This document shows positions 51,711 through 59,730 of a DNA stretch of 64,000 nucleotides, one piece after another. A model generated the notes under the pieces. The model did not search any database and was not told where the DNA came from. It saw only the letters and a list, made by a program, of their open reading frames with translations. A program made the position numbers and the translations under genes. The stretch spans positions 27,773 through 91,772 of the forward strand of contig JBFLXA010000012.1 of assembly GCA_040757575.1 (NCBI GenBank), given 5' to 3'. Position 1 is the stretch's first letter. Every line of letters starts with the position of its first letter. This DNA comes from PFJX01 sp040757575. Lineage in GTDB: Bacteria; Pseudomonadota; Gammaproteobacteria; Burkholderiales; Thiobacillaceae.

Positions 51711-53290
51711 GGTTGCACCTGGGAAGAAGCGGTCAGGGGCAATTGCACCTGTACGCGGCAGCCGTCGCTTCTGTCAGCATCGATCTCGATGAAGCCCCCG
51801 TGGCTGGCCACCACGTCCTGGGCCACGGCCAGGCCCATGCCCATGTGCTGGGATTCTCGGCTCTTGGTGGTGAAGAAGGGCTCGAAGGCCTTCAGGCGCC
51901 AGGCCTCCGGCACCCCGGGGCCGCTGTCTTCGACGCTGATTTCCACGTGGTCCGCGTGTACCCGGGTGGCCAGTTTTAGTTCCCGCTGGCTGCGCCGTGC
52001 GTCGTGGATGGCGTCCAGGGCGTTGTCTACCAGGTTGCGGAACAGGGTGATGAGCTGATGCCGGCGGCCTTGCACGGGGGGGAGATCCGCGGCCGGTGTC
52101 CATTCCACCACCACGCCGTCCGCCAGCAGGCGGGGGGTGGCCAGGCGCAGGACATCACTCAGGATCTCGTTCAGGCTCACTGCTGCAATGGGCTCTGTCG
52201 CCTGGGCCGGTACACAGGCCCGCAGGCTGTCCAGCACCGCGCAGCCTGCATTCATGGCTTCCTGCAGGCTGGCCAACACCGGGTCTGAGGCTGACTCACC
52301 GTCGGCCCGCCTTTCCAGCATGCGCAGGGCGGCGGCCAGCATGTTGAAAGGGCCCTGGAGCTGGAAGATGGCACCGGACAGGGTTTCCCTCAGGCCCTGG
52401 ATGCGTTCCTGTTCCGCCAGCAGGGCCCGTAGGCCGTTGATGCGGATGGCTTCCTGCTGCTCCTTCAGGGGTGTGATGTCCTGGAAGGTGAGCAGCAGGT
52501 ATTTGTCCGAACGGGGGTAGTAGAAGGCTTCTGCCTCGCCCCCCAGTTCGTCGATCCAGGCTACGCTGCACGCAAACCAGCGGCGTTGGCCATCCGGGCG
52601 TTCCACGTAGATGTCCTGGAGGCTCAAGGGCTGGTTCTTGCGCCGGGCGGCTTCGAAGCCGGAGCCCAGGCGGGCACGGATGGCGGCCAGGATGGGCTGG
52701 GCCGGTTCGGGGCCCAGTTCACCGATGCGCTTCTTGTATTCGTGGTTGTCCAGCACCACCTTTTCGACACCGTCCTTCTCGCTCAGCATGACGATGGCCA
52801 CCTGGACAGCATCCACCAGGGATTCCAGGCGTTGCTTGCCGTTCTGCACCTGGCGTTCCAGACGGTGCACTTCGCTCACGTCCCGGTGCATACCCAGGTA
52901 GTGGGTGGTCTGGCCATCCTGGGCCACCACAGGCGTGATGGTGAGATCGGCCAGATAGCGGCTGCCGTCCTTGCGCCGGTTCACCAGCATGCCGTTCCAG
53001 GTCCGCTGGCGCAAAAGCTGGGCCCACATGGTTTCGTATACCAGCTTGGGGGTCACCTTGTAGGACAGGATGGATTCCTTCTGCCCTTTAACTTCGTCCG
53101 TGTCATAGCCTGTCACCCGCTGGAAGGCGGGGTTGGCATAAAGGATGTGGGCATGGGCATCGGTGATGGAAATGGCCAGGGCGGATTGCTCCACCGCCTG
53201 GCGGAATACATCCAGGGGGACGGGGGCCGGGCTGGGGTTGCGAAGCGATTCCTCGGAGGCCATGGCAGTTGCGGTTAATGGGACCGCCAT
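51707..53290 (-). CDS. nifL: Nitrogen fixation negative regulator NifL
   Basis: A 527-residue anti-activator of NifA. PAS1 (FRQAVEQSALAISITDA, FQRVTGYDTDEVKG) is the domain that binds FAD in studied NifL and senses oxygen; a second PAS-like region follows. The kinase-like end has NLVDNALDAIHDARR and MGMGLAVAQDVV. The H-box segment AIFQLQGPFNMLAAAL has no His, fitting a non-phosphorylating inhibitor. ATG 53263 is an alternative start. It is divergent from rnfA. Confidence 0.93.
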   Translation of the reverse strand: MAVPLTATAMASEESLRNPSPAPVPLDVFRQAVEQSALAISITDAHAHILYANPAFQRVTGYDTDEVKGQKESILSYKVTPKLVYETMWAQLLRQRTWNGMLVNRRKDGSRYLADLTITPVVAQDGQTTHYLGMHRDVSEVHRLERQVQNGKQRLESLVDAVQVAIVMLSEKDGVEKVVLDNHEYKKRIGELGPEPAQPILAAIRARLGSGFEAARRKNQPLSLQDIYVERPDGQRRWFACSVAWIDELGGEAEAFYYPRSDKYLLLTFQDITPLKEQQEAIRINGLRALLAEQERIQGLRETLSGAIFQLQGPFNMLAAALRMLERRADGESASDPVLASLQEAMNAGCAVLDSLRACVPAQATEPIAAVSLNEILSDVLRLATPRLLADGVVVEWTPAADLPPVQGRRHQLITLFRNLVDNALDAIHDARRSQRELKLATRVHADHVEISVEDSGPGVPEAWRLKAFEPFFTTKSRESQHMGMGLAVAQDVVASHGGFIEIDADRSDGCRVQVQLPLTASSQVQP

Positions 53291-53364
53291 ATCCTAGCAA
53301 CAAGCGTGCCGCCCCCTCAGGAAGGCCGTCGCCAAAGGCTGCGCCCGGTTGTTGCAGGTTTCCC

Positions 53365-53380
53365 TGTCGGGTATGCGACA
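53365..53380 (+). promoter_or_regulatory. NifA upstream activator sequence for rnfA
   Basis: TGTCGGGTATGCGACA fits TGT-N10-ACA exactly. It lies about 107 bases before the sigma-54 promoter at 53487. Confidence 0.8.
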
Positions 53381-53486
53381 AGCCGGGACAGACTGATTGA
53401 CCCGCGACAGGTCATCCCATGCTCCAAAAAGGGGCTTTTTGCCGCAAGACATTGATTTGGCTCTATCCGGTGTAGTCCATGAAGGT

Positions 53487-53502
53487 TGGCACGGCATCTG
53501 CA
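53487..53502 (+). promoter_or_regulatory. Sigma-54 promoter of the rnf operon
   Basis: TGGCAC-GGCAT-CTGCA matches TGGCAC-N5-TTGCA with one change, keeping GG and GC. The rnfA GTG start lies 27 bases downstream. With the UAS at 53365 it puts rnf in the NifA regulon. Confidence 0.88.
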
Positions 53503-53528
53503 AGGAAGTGGCCTGGAGATCGCACATC

Positions 53529-54110
53529 GTGAACGACTACCTACTCATCCTGCTTGCCACTGCCCTCGTGAACAACGTGGTCCTGGTGAAATTCCTGGGC
53601 CTGTGCCCCTTCATGGGCGTGTCCCGCAAGATGGACAGCGCCCTGGGCATGGGCATGGCCACCACCTTCGTGCTCACCCTGGCCAGTGCCGCCAGTTGGA
53701 TGCTGGAGCACTGGCTGTTGCAGCCCCTGGGGATCGGCTATCTGCGCATCCTGTCCTTCATCCTTGTGATCGCTGCCACGGTGCAGTTCACCGAGATGGT
53801 GATCCGCAAGGTGAGCCCGGGGCTGTACCAGATACTGGGTATCTACCTGCCCCTCATCACCACCAATTGTGCTGTTCTGGGGGTGGCCCTGCTCAACGTC
53901 CTGGAGCAGCACAGCTTTGTGGAAAGCCTGCTGTACGGCTTCGGTTCCGCCATCGGTTTCACCCTGGTGTTGCTGCTGTTCGCCGGCCTGCGGGAGCGCC
54001 TGGCCCTGGCCCAGGTACCCGCCGCCTTCGCCGGCGCCCCCATCGGCTTCGTGGTGGCCGGGCTGTTGTCCCTGGCCTTCATGGGCTTCGCCGGTCTGGC
54101 GTCCCACTGA
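53529..54110 (+). CDS. rnfA: Rnf complex membrane subunit RnfA
   Basis: This 193-residue protein has six transmembrane helices and ALVNNVVLVKFLGLCPFMGVS, the RnfA/NqrE signature with the Cys that helps hold a membrane iron centre in related complexes. The start is a GTG (53529) that gives the family's usual N-terminus; in-frame codons upstream cross the promoter. It is the first gene of rnfABCDGEH. Rnf uses ion motive force to make reduced ferredoxin for nitrogenase. Confidence 0.96.
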   Translation: MNDYLLILLATALVNNVVLVKFLGLCPFMGVSRKMDSALGMGMATTFVLTLASAASWMLEHWLLQPLGIGYLRILSFILVIAATVQFTEMVIRKVSPGLYQILGIYLPLITTNCAVLGVALLNVLEQHSFVESLLYGFGSAIGFTLVLLLFAGLRERLALAQVPAAFAGAPIGFVVAGLLSLAFMGFAGLASH

Positions 54111-54131
54111 GATCGATAAGGAGGAGCGGAC

Positions 54132-54668
54132 ATGATCGAAGCGGTCGCAAGTCTCACCTCCCTGGGCCTGGTGCTTGGTTTGGGCCTGGGTTTTGCCGCC
54201 CGCAGGCTGAAGGTGGAGGGCAATCCCCTGGTGGCGGAACTGGAATCCCTGCTGCCCGGCAGCCAGTGTGGCCAGTGCGGTTTCCCCGGCTGTACCGGCG
54301 CCGCCCAGGCCCTGGCGGACGGTAACGCCCCGGTGACCCTGTGTCCTCCGGGGGGCAAGGACCTGGTTTCCGCCCTGGCGGCCAAGCTGGGGGTGGAGGT
54401 GGACCTGGCGGGCATTGCCGACGCCGGCCCCCGGGTGGCCCTGGTGGAGGAGACCCTCTGCATCGGCTGCACCCGCTGCTTCAAGGTCTGCCCCACGGAC
54501 GCCATCATGGGAGCGGCCAAACATATCCATGTGGTGTTCCGGGAGGCGTGCACCGCCTGCGAAAAATGCGTGGAAACCTGCCCCACCATGGCCATCAGCA
54601 TGAGCCCGGTGCCCGTGACCCTGTCGTCCTGGTATTGGACCAAGCCTGAGCAGAGGTTGGCGGCATGA
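54132..54668 (+). CDS. rnfB: Rnf complex ferredoxin subunit RnfB
   Basis: A 178-residue iron-sulfur protein with an N-terminal membrane anchor, an Fe-S site in QCGQCGFPGCTG plus CPPGG (about 46-75), and two [4Fe-4S] motifs CIGCTRCFKVCP and CTACEKCVETCP. It hands electrons to ferredoxin. AGGAG precedes the ATG. Confidence 0.96.
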   Translation: MIEAVASLTSLGLVLGLGLGFAARRLKVEGNPLVAELESLLPGSQCGQCGFPGCTGAAQALADGNAPVTLCPPGGKDLVSALAAKLGVEVDLAGIADAGPRVALVEETLCIGCTRCFKVCPTDAIMGAAKHIHVVFREACTACEKCVETCPTMAISMSPVPVTLSSWYWTKPEQRLAA

Positions 54669-54676
54669 GTGCGAAC

Positions 54677-54751
54677 TGGGAATGGGGGATGAGGGATGGG
54701 GAATGGGAAATAGCCTTTCTCCCATCCCCCATTTCCCATTCCCCATCCCCC
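54677..54751. repeat. Heptamer-type inverted repeat between rnfB and rnfC
   Basis: GGGAATGGGGGATGAGGG arms on the left are mirrored by CCCATCCCCCATTTCCC on the right. It ends at CCCCCGGAGAGG, which supplies the rnfC ribosome binding site. Confidence 0.85.
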
Positions 54752-54762
54752 GGAGAGGTCCC

Positions 54763-55818
54763 ATGAAATTCCTCGACCGTTTCCGCATTCGCGGTGGTGT
54801 CCATCCCACGGGCCGCAAGGAACTCTCGGCGGAACACCCCATTCGCGTGCTGCCCATGCCGGCGCGTCTGTTCGTACCCTTGCAGCAGCACATCGGTGCG
54901 GCGGCCCAGGTCCGGGTGGCGGTGGGGGACAAGGTGCTCAAGGGCCAGCTCATCGCCGGCAGCGTGGGCATGGTGTCGGCGCCGGTCCATGCACCGACTT
55001 CGGGCACCGTGGTGGCCATCGGCGATTTTCCCGCCCCCCATCCTTCCGGCCTGCCCGTGCCCACCCTCACCCTGGAGGCGGATGGGGAGGATCGCTGGCT
55101 GGAGACAGACGTACCCGCCGACCCCTTTGCCCTGTCGCCGGAAGAAGTGGCCACCCGGGTGGGGGCTGCCGGCATCGTCGGCCTGGGGGGCGCGGCCTTT
55201 CCCTCGGCGGTGAAGTTGAACCTGTCCCGCAAGAGCGGGGTGCAGACCCTGATCATGAATGGCGGCGAGTGCGAGCCCTATCTCACCTGCGACGACCGGC
55301 TGATGCGGGAACGGGCCGATGAAGTGGTGGCCGGCATCCGCCTCATCCGCCATGCCGTGGGGGTGGGTACGGTGCTGGTGGGCATCGAGGACAACAAGCC
55401 CGAGGCCATCGCCGCCATGACGGCNNNNNNNNNNNNNNNNNNNNNNNNNNNNNNNNNNNNNNNNNNNNNNNNNNNNNNNNNNNNNNNNNNNNNNNNNNNN
55501 NNNNNNNNNNNNNNNNNNNNNNNNAAGGATTGCATCGCCTGCGGTTCCTGTTCCTACGTATGCCCCTCCCATATTCCCCTGGTGCATTACTTCGACCATG
55601 CCAAAGGCGAACTGGCGGCCCGGGAACGCAGCAAGCTGAAGAACGAAGCCACCAGGAAGCTGGCGGACGAGCGTACCGCCCGCATGGAACGTATCGCCCG
55701 GGAACGGGAAGAAGCCGCCAAGGCCCGGGCTGCGGCCAAGGCGGCCCGGGAGGCGGCCAAGGCAGCTGCGGCCGCTGCTGCCCAGGCGGCAGCCGATAAG
55801 AAGGAGGTGGCGGCATGA
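54763..55818 (+). CDS. rnfC: Rnf complex subunit RnfC, interrupted by a sequencing gap
   Basis: RnfC is the NADH-oxidising subunit. Residues 1-220 show the N-terminal FRIRGGVHP and GLGGAAFPSAVKL. After 100 N (55425-55524) only the second [4Fe-4S] motif CIACGSCSYVCPSHIP and the Ala/Lys-rich helical tail remain. The segment with the first cluster motif is missing, so the real gene is several hundred bases longer. This is an assembly gap, not a true truncation. Confidence 0.93.
   Translation: MKFLDRFRIRGGVHPTGRKELSAEHPIRVLPMPARLFVPLQQHIGAAAQVRVAVGDKVLKGQLIAGSVGMVSAPVHAPTSGTVVAIGDFPAPHPSGLPVPTLTLEADGEDRWLETDVPADPFALSPEEVATRVGAAGIVGLGGAAFPSAVKLNLSRKSGVQTLIMNGGECEPYLTCDDRLMRERADEVVAGIRLIRHAVGVGTVLVGIEDNKPEAIAAMTXXXXXXXXXXXXXXXXXXXXXXXXXXXXXXXXXXKDCIACGSCSYVCPSHIPLVHYFDHAKGELAARERSKLKNEATRKLADERTARMERIAREREEAAKARAAAKAAREAAKAAAAAAAQAAADKKEVAA
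55425..55524. other. Assembly gap (100 N) in rnfC
   Basis: A run of 100 N. Flanking RnfC residues imply that the missing piece is longer than 100 bases; the placeholder length is arbitrary. Confidence 0.98.
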
Positions 55819-55827
55819 TGAAGCGCG

Positions 55828-55974
55828 TGAAGGGTCAAGGGGGAAGGGGGAAGGGTGTGGCCCGGTGCGCACTCGGCGTTCGCTTCGGTGGTTCACTTGG
55901 TTTGAGTCTGATGAGGGTGATGCGGTCGATGTGGGGGTTCCCCAACCCTTCCCCCTTCCCCCTTCCCCCTTCAC
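55828..55974. repeat. Inverted GGGGGAAGGG / CCCTTCCCCC repeat between rnfC and rnfD
   Basis: GGGGGAAGGGGGAAGGG on the left and CCCTTCCCCCTTCCCCCTT on the right, separated by about 85 bases. It is a GGGGGAA variant of the heptamer family, lying in a 175-base gap. Confidence 0.8.
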
Positions 55975-55993
55975 ATGACGCCCGGAGGGCGCC

Positions 55994-57070
55994 ATGACCC
56001 CCACCCACGCCCCCCACGCCCACGCACCGGCCAGTGTCGGCCAGATCATGGGCACGGTGATGCTGGCCCTGGTGCCGGCCACCCTGTTCGGCTTCTGGCT
56101 CTATGGCTGGCCGGCGGTCTATCTCTGGACCGTGGCCCTGCTGGCGGCCCTGGCCGGGGAAGCTTTCGCGGTCAAGCTCATGGGCCGGCCCGTGGCTCCG
56201 CCCCTGATGGATGGTTCGGCCCTGCTCACCGCCTGGTTGCTGGCACTTTCCCTGCCCCCCTGGGCCCCCTGGTGGATTGCCGCCTTGGGCAGTTTCTTTG
56301 CCGTGGTGGTGGTCAAGCAGGTATTCGGCGGCCTGGGCCAGAACGTCTTCAACCCGGCCATGGCGGCCCGGGTGATGCTACTCATCTCCTTTCCGGTGGA
56401 AATGACCGCCTGGGTGGGGGTGCACCCGCTGGCCACCCCCGGCAGCCCCGGTTTTCTGGAGGCCCTGGGGGTCACCTTCGGGGGCCTGCAACTGGACGGC
56501 ATGGCCAGCGCTTCGGTGCTGGGCCACATCAAGACCGAAGCCAGCCGGGGCGTGGGGCTGGAACCGGCCCTGGCCGGATTCTTCACCCCGGACCGGGAGA
56601 TGGCAGACATGGCCTGGGGGCTGCGTCCCGGCAGCCTGGGGGAGACGGGGGCCCTGTTGCTGCTGCTGGGGGGGCTGGTGCTCATCGCCCGGCGCATCAT
56701 CACCTGGCATGCCCCTGTGGCCATGCTGCTGGGGGTGGCCCTGCCGGCCCTGGTGGCCTCCACTCTTGCCCCGGCCAGCTATGCCGGCCCCCTGCTGCAC
56801 CTGCTTTCCGGGGGCGTGGTGCTGGCGGCCTTCTTCATCATCACCGACCCGGTGACCTGCCCCAACACGGCTTCTGGCCAGTTCGCTTTCGGCCTGGGTG
56901 TGGGGTTGCTGACCTGGATCATCCGCACCTGGGGGGGCTACCCGGAAGGGGTGGCCTTTGCCGTGCTGATCATGAACGCCGCCGTACCGGTCATCGACCG
57001 CTACGTGAAACCCCGCATCTATGGCCGTGACCGTCAGGGCCGGGCACTGTCCGTGGAGCAGCCGAAATGA
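55994..57070 (+). CDS. rnfD: Rnf complex membrane subunit RnfD
   Basis: A 358-residue membrane protein with about ten transmembrane helices. FGGLGQNVFNPAMAARVML is the family signature. The usual covalent-FMN site has Thr in an SxAT motif; here D168-GMASAS-VLG has Ser174 at that place. The stop overlaps rnfG by ATGA. GGAGGGC precedes the ATG. Confidence 0.95.
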   Translation: MTPTHAPHAHAPASVGQIMGTVMLALVPATLFGFWLYGWPAVYLWTVALLAALAGEAFAVKLMGRPVAPPLMDGSALLTAWLLALSLPPWAPWWIAALGSFFAVVVVKQVFGGLGQNVFNPAMAARVMLLISFPVEMTAWVGVHPLATPGSPGFLEALGVTFGGLQLDGMASASVLGHIKTEASRGVGLEPALAGFFTPDREMADMAWGLRPGSLGETGALLLLLGGLVLIARRIITWHAPVAMLLGVALPALVASTLAPASYAGPLLHLLSGGVVLAAFFIITDPVTCPNTASGQFAFGLGVGLLTWIIRTWGGYPEGVAFAVLIMNAAVPVIDRYVKPRIYGRDRQGRALSVEQPK

Positions 57071-57735
57071 ACTGGGAGAAACTGGACAGCCTCAAGGCTC
57101 GGCTGGGTTACCAGGGGGCCCTGGTGGCAGTGGCCGGACTGGTGACCAGCGGCGCCCTGGCCCTGGCGTCCCGGGTGACGGGGCCGGAGATCGAGGCCGC
57201 TGCCGCCCGGGATCTGCAACAGTCCCTGTCCCAGGTGCTCACCAGCCCCCACGACAACGACCTTATCCAGGACAGCGTGAAGCTGGCCGGCCCCGACGGC
57301 AAGGAGATCACCCTCTACCGGGCCCGGGAAAAAGGGGTGGTCCAGGCGGTGGTGTTCCAGGTCACGGGCCCCGGGTATGCGGGGCCCATCCAGTGCGTCA
57401 TGGGCGTGGGCCGGGATGGCCGCTTGCAGGGGGTACGGGTCATCAGGCACACGGAAACCCCGGGCCTGGGGGACAAGATCGAGCCGGCCAAGGCGGACTG
57501 GATCCATGCCTTCGTGGGCAAATACCTTGGGGACCCGGCGCCGGACAAGTGGGCGGTGAAAAAGGACGGCGGCGTGTTCGACCAGTTTGCCGGCGCCACC
57601 ATCACCCCCCGGGGCGTGGTGAAGGCGGTGAAGGGGGGGCTGGAATTTTTCGCCCGGGAGAAGGCTAGCTTGCTGGATGAAGGGGTGGACAAGTCTGAAA
57701 GTGGGGAAAAGGGAAATGGGAAACGGGAAACGTAA
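57067..57735 (+). CDS. rnfG: Rnf complex FMN subunit RnfG
   Basis: This 222-residue protein has one N-terminal membrane helix and a periplasmic FMN-binding domain; DQFAGATITP contains the flavinylation Thr (GAT) although the preceding Ser/Thr is Ala. The last residues (about GEKGNGKRET) are encoded by GGGAAAx repeat units, so the C-terminus has been extended into the repeat. It is translated from an ATG overlapping rnfD. Confidence 0.95.
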   Translation: MNWEKLDSLKARLGYQGALVAVAGLVTSGALALASRVTGPEIEAAAARDLQQSLSQVLTSPHDNDLIQDSVKLAGPDGKEITLYRAREKGVVQAVVFQVTGPGYAGPIQCVMGVGRDGRLQGVRVIRHTETPGLGDKIEPAKADWIHAFVGKYLGDPAPDKWAVKKDGGVFDQFAGATITPRGVVKAVKGGLEFFAREKASLLDEGVDKSESGEKGNGKRET

Positions 57736-57777
57736 GCCCGCCACCGCGTTTCCCGTTTCTCGTTTCTCGTTTCTCGT
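57701..57777. repeat. GGGAAAC/GTTTCCC inverted repeat between rnfG and rnfE
   Basis: GGGGAAAAGGGAAATGGGAAAC on the left pairs with GTTTCCCGTTTCTCG on the right. The left arm lies inside the rnfG reading frame and the stop codon falls right after it. Same flavour as 19429-19510. Confidence 0.8.
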
Positions 57778-57786
57778 GGAGGCAAT

Positions 57787-57950
57787 ATGACCGACTACGC
57801 GCGTATAACCAAGGACGGCCTGTGGGAGAACAACGTGGTGTTCGCCCAGATGCTGGCCCTCTGCCCGCTGCTGGCGGTGACTGGCACAGCCACCAACGGC
57901 CTGGGCATGGGGCTGGCCTCCACCGCAGTGCTGGTGGCCTCCAACGTCCT
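57787..57950 (+). CDS. rnfE: Rnf complex subunit RnfE, 5' fragment
   Basis: Only the first ~55 residues are present: KDGLWENNVVFAQMLALCPL and TATNGLGMGLASTAV, typical of RnfE/NqrD. The rest is lost in a run of N (57951-58050). An open frame continues across the N run into RnfH, but that is an artefact. GGAGG precedes the ATG. Confidence 0.93.
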
Positions 57951-58050
57951 NNNNNNNNNNNNNNNNNNNNNNNNNNNNNNNNNNNNNNNNNNNNNNNNNN
58001 NNNNNNNNNNNNNNNNNNNNNNNNNNNNNNNNNNNNNNNNNNNNNNNNNN
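57951..58050. other. Assembly gap (100 N) joining rnfE to rnfH
   Basis: A run of 100 N. The remaining ~160 residues of RnfE and the N-terminus of RnfH are missing, so roughly 600 bases are not represented. Confidence 0.97.
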
Positions 58051-58215
58051 CCGGACATCGACCTCACCGTCCAGAAGGTGGGGGTGTTCGGCAAGGTGGT
58101 GGACCTGGAGGATGGTCTCAAACCTGGCGACCGGATCGAAATCTACCGCCCCATCACCGCCGATCCCAAGACCGTGCCCCGCCGCCGCATGGCGGATGAG
58201 GATGATGAGGATTGA
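58051..58215 (+). CDS. rnfH: RnfH-family protein, 3' fragment
   Basis: The last ~54 residues of an RnfH (UPF0125) protein: VGVFGKVVDLEDGLKPGDRIEIYRP and TADPKTVPRRR are the family's C-terminal half. The ubiquitin-like N-terminal part is in the gap. RnfH closes the nif-type rnf operon. Confidence 0.88.
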   Translation, partial: PDIDLTVQKVGVFGKVVDLEDGLKPGDRIEIYRPITADPKTVPRRRMADEDDED

Positions 58216-58274
58216 TGCGTCCTTGCAGCCTGGAGGAGGCCCTAGGCCGAGTCCAGTGTGCAGTTGAAACTGGT

Positions 58275-58754
58275 CTACTGAGATTCAGCCAATCCGCCAC
58301 CATTCACCAGCCGACCCACGTTGATGTCTTCCAGCCGGTAGCGGCCCCGGGCCACGGCCTGGGCCAGGCGGGCCAGGTTCTGCCCTTCCAGCAGGGCAAA
58401 AAGTTGCTGCTTTACGGGTTTCCACTGGCAGTGCATGGCGCAGGCGTCTTCGTCGCCACAGGCCTTCAGGCCCAGCAGGCAGTCCTGGGTGACGTGGCCG
58501 GCGCTGACCACGTCGGCTACCTGGAGCAGGTTGATTTTTCTGGGGTCGCAGTTCAGGCGATAGCCCCCCTGCCGGCCCCGGGTGCCTTCCACCAGGCCCG
58601 CATGGGCAAACTGCATCATCAGCTTGCCCAGATAGGGGACGGGCAGTTTCAGGCGCTGGGCGATGACCCGGCTCTGGATGGGATGCCCCGCCGGCTGGCC
58701 GGCAATGAGCACCAGGGCCTGGATGGCGTATTGGGTGCTACGGGAGAAGATCAT
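58275..58754 (-). CDS. Rrf2-family transcriptional regulator
   Basis: A 159-residue Rrf2-type regulator with an N-terminal winged HTH (YAIQALVLIA, PVPYLGKLMMQF) and LVEGTRGRQGGYRL. A cluster-type Cys set follows: DCLLGLKACGDEDACAMHC, four Cys within 19 residues, suggesting an Fe-S sensor of the NsrR/IscR kind. It overlaps draG by ATGA and could sense iron, oxygen or NO for this nif operon. Confidence 0.88.
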   Translation of the reverse strand: MIFSRSTQYAIQALVLIAGQPAGHPIQSRVIAQRLKLPVPYLGKLMMQFAHAGLVEGTRGRQGGYRLNCDPRKINLLQVADVVSAGHVTQDCLLGLKACGDEDACAMHCQWKPVKQQLFALLEGQNLARLAQAVARGRYRLEDINVGRLVNGGGLAESQ

Positions 58755-59698
58755 GACGGGCGCCTCATGGAGCTGGCCGGCAGGTTGACCAGGGCCTGGG
58801 CCTGCTGGGTACAGGCGCTGCGGATGGCCGGGTCCAGGGGGGCCAGCCAGTCCCCTGGCAAGGATTCCGGTCCGTACAGCGCCCCGGCCAGCATGCCGGC
58901 GATGGCGCCGGTGGTATCCGCATCGCCGCCCCGGTTCACCACATCCACCAGGCAGTCCCGGAAGTTGTCCGTGTCCGCAAAGGCCTGGAACACGGCCTGG
59001 AGGGTTTCCACCACGTAGCCGCTGGGGTTCTCCCGCAGGCGGTGGCGGTATTCAAACGCCGGATGGCGGTCCACCAGGTCGTCGGCCCGGGCCAGCAGGG
59101 CCTGTTTGTCCTTGCCCGCCAGGGCGTCCCGCACCATGGCGGCCAGGCATACCGTGGCGGCGTCGGACAGGGGGTTGTGATGGGTGACATGGGCTTGGGC
59201 CAGGCACTGGGCCGTCAGGCGCGCATCCTCCTGGGCCACGCCGGCCAGGGCCACAGGCAGCACCCGCATGGCCGCTCCGTTGCCGGCATCGTGTTCACTG
59301 ACCTCCCGGGCCGGGCGGCCGGTGCGACGGAATTCCACGATCCCCCGCCGTACTGTGTTGCCAATATCCACCGGCTTGCTCCGCATCCAGGTATCAAAGG
59401 CCAGGGCGGCGGCGTGGGCTTCCACCCGGCCCAGTTCCAGGATGCTCTGGCCCAGGGCCAGGCTCATGGTGGTGTCGTCGGTGACCTGGCCGGGCTTGAG
59501 TCGTAGCCAGCCCCCGCCGCGGATGCGGTCATGGCAGACGTACTGGGAGGCAATCTCCCGGGGTGTCATGAATTCCACCGTGGCCCCCAGGGCATCCCCC
59601 AGAGCCAGGCCCAGGTAGGCGGCGGTGGCGTGGTTGAGGAGGGATGGGGAATGGGTGATGGGGAATGGGGAAGGCACGGTCGCGCCGGTTATCCCCAT
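58751..59698 (-). CDS. draG: ADP-ribosyl-dinitrogenase-reductase glycohydrolase
   Basis: DraG removes ADP-ribose from NifH Arg101 and restores activity. It shows the binuclear-metal motifs GDALGATVEF, VTDDTTM and GGDADTTGA. The conserved protein starts near HATAAYLGLALGDALG, but upstream codons are read through heptamer repeats (PSPFPITHSPS), so the start (ATG 59698 or GTG 59677) is uncertain and the N-terminus may be repeat-derived. It lies between nifQ and the Rrf2 gene on the nifB-operon strand. Confidence 0.9.
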   Translation of the reverse strand: MGITGATVPSPFPITHSPSLLNHATAAYLGLALGDALGATVEFMTPREIASQYVCHDRIRGGGWLRLKPGQVTDDTTMSLALGQSILELGRVEAHAAALAFDTWMRSKPVDIGNTVRRGIVEFRRTGRPAREVSEHDAGNGAAMRVLPVALAGVAQEDARLTAQCLAQAHVTHHNPLSDAATVCLAAMVRDALAGKDKQALLARADDLVDRHPAFEYRHRLRENPSGYVVETLQAVFQAFADTDNFRDCLVDVVNRGGDADTTGAIAGMLAGALYGPESLPGDWLAPLDPAIRSACTQQAQALVNLPASSMRRPS

Positions 59699-59722
59699 TA
59701 CCAATTCCCCATTCCCCATCCC
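59638..59722. repeat. Heptamer-type repeat at the draG 5' end
   Basis: GGGATGGGGAATGGGTGATGGGGAATGGGG on the plus strand, with the inverted CCCATTACCAATTCCCCATTCCCC further right. Part of it is inside the draG reading frame. Confidence 0.85.
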
Positions 59723-59730
59723 CGTATTCA

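Noticed and set aside
57787..58215. A natural RnfE-RnfH fusion protein
   Set aside because: The frame crosses 100 N. Both parts are fragments of separate known proteins.
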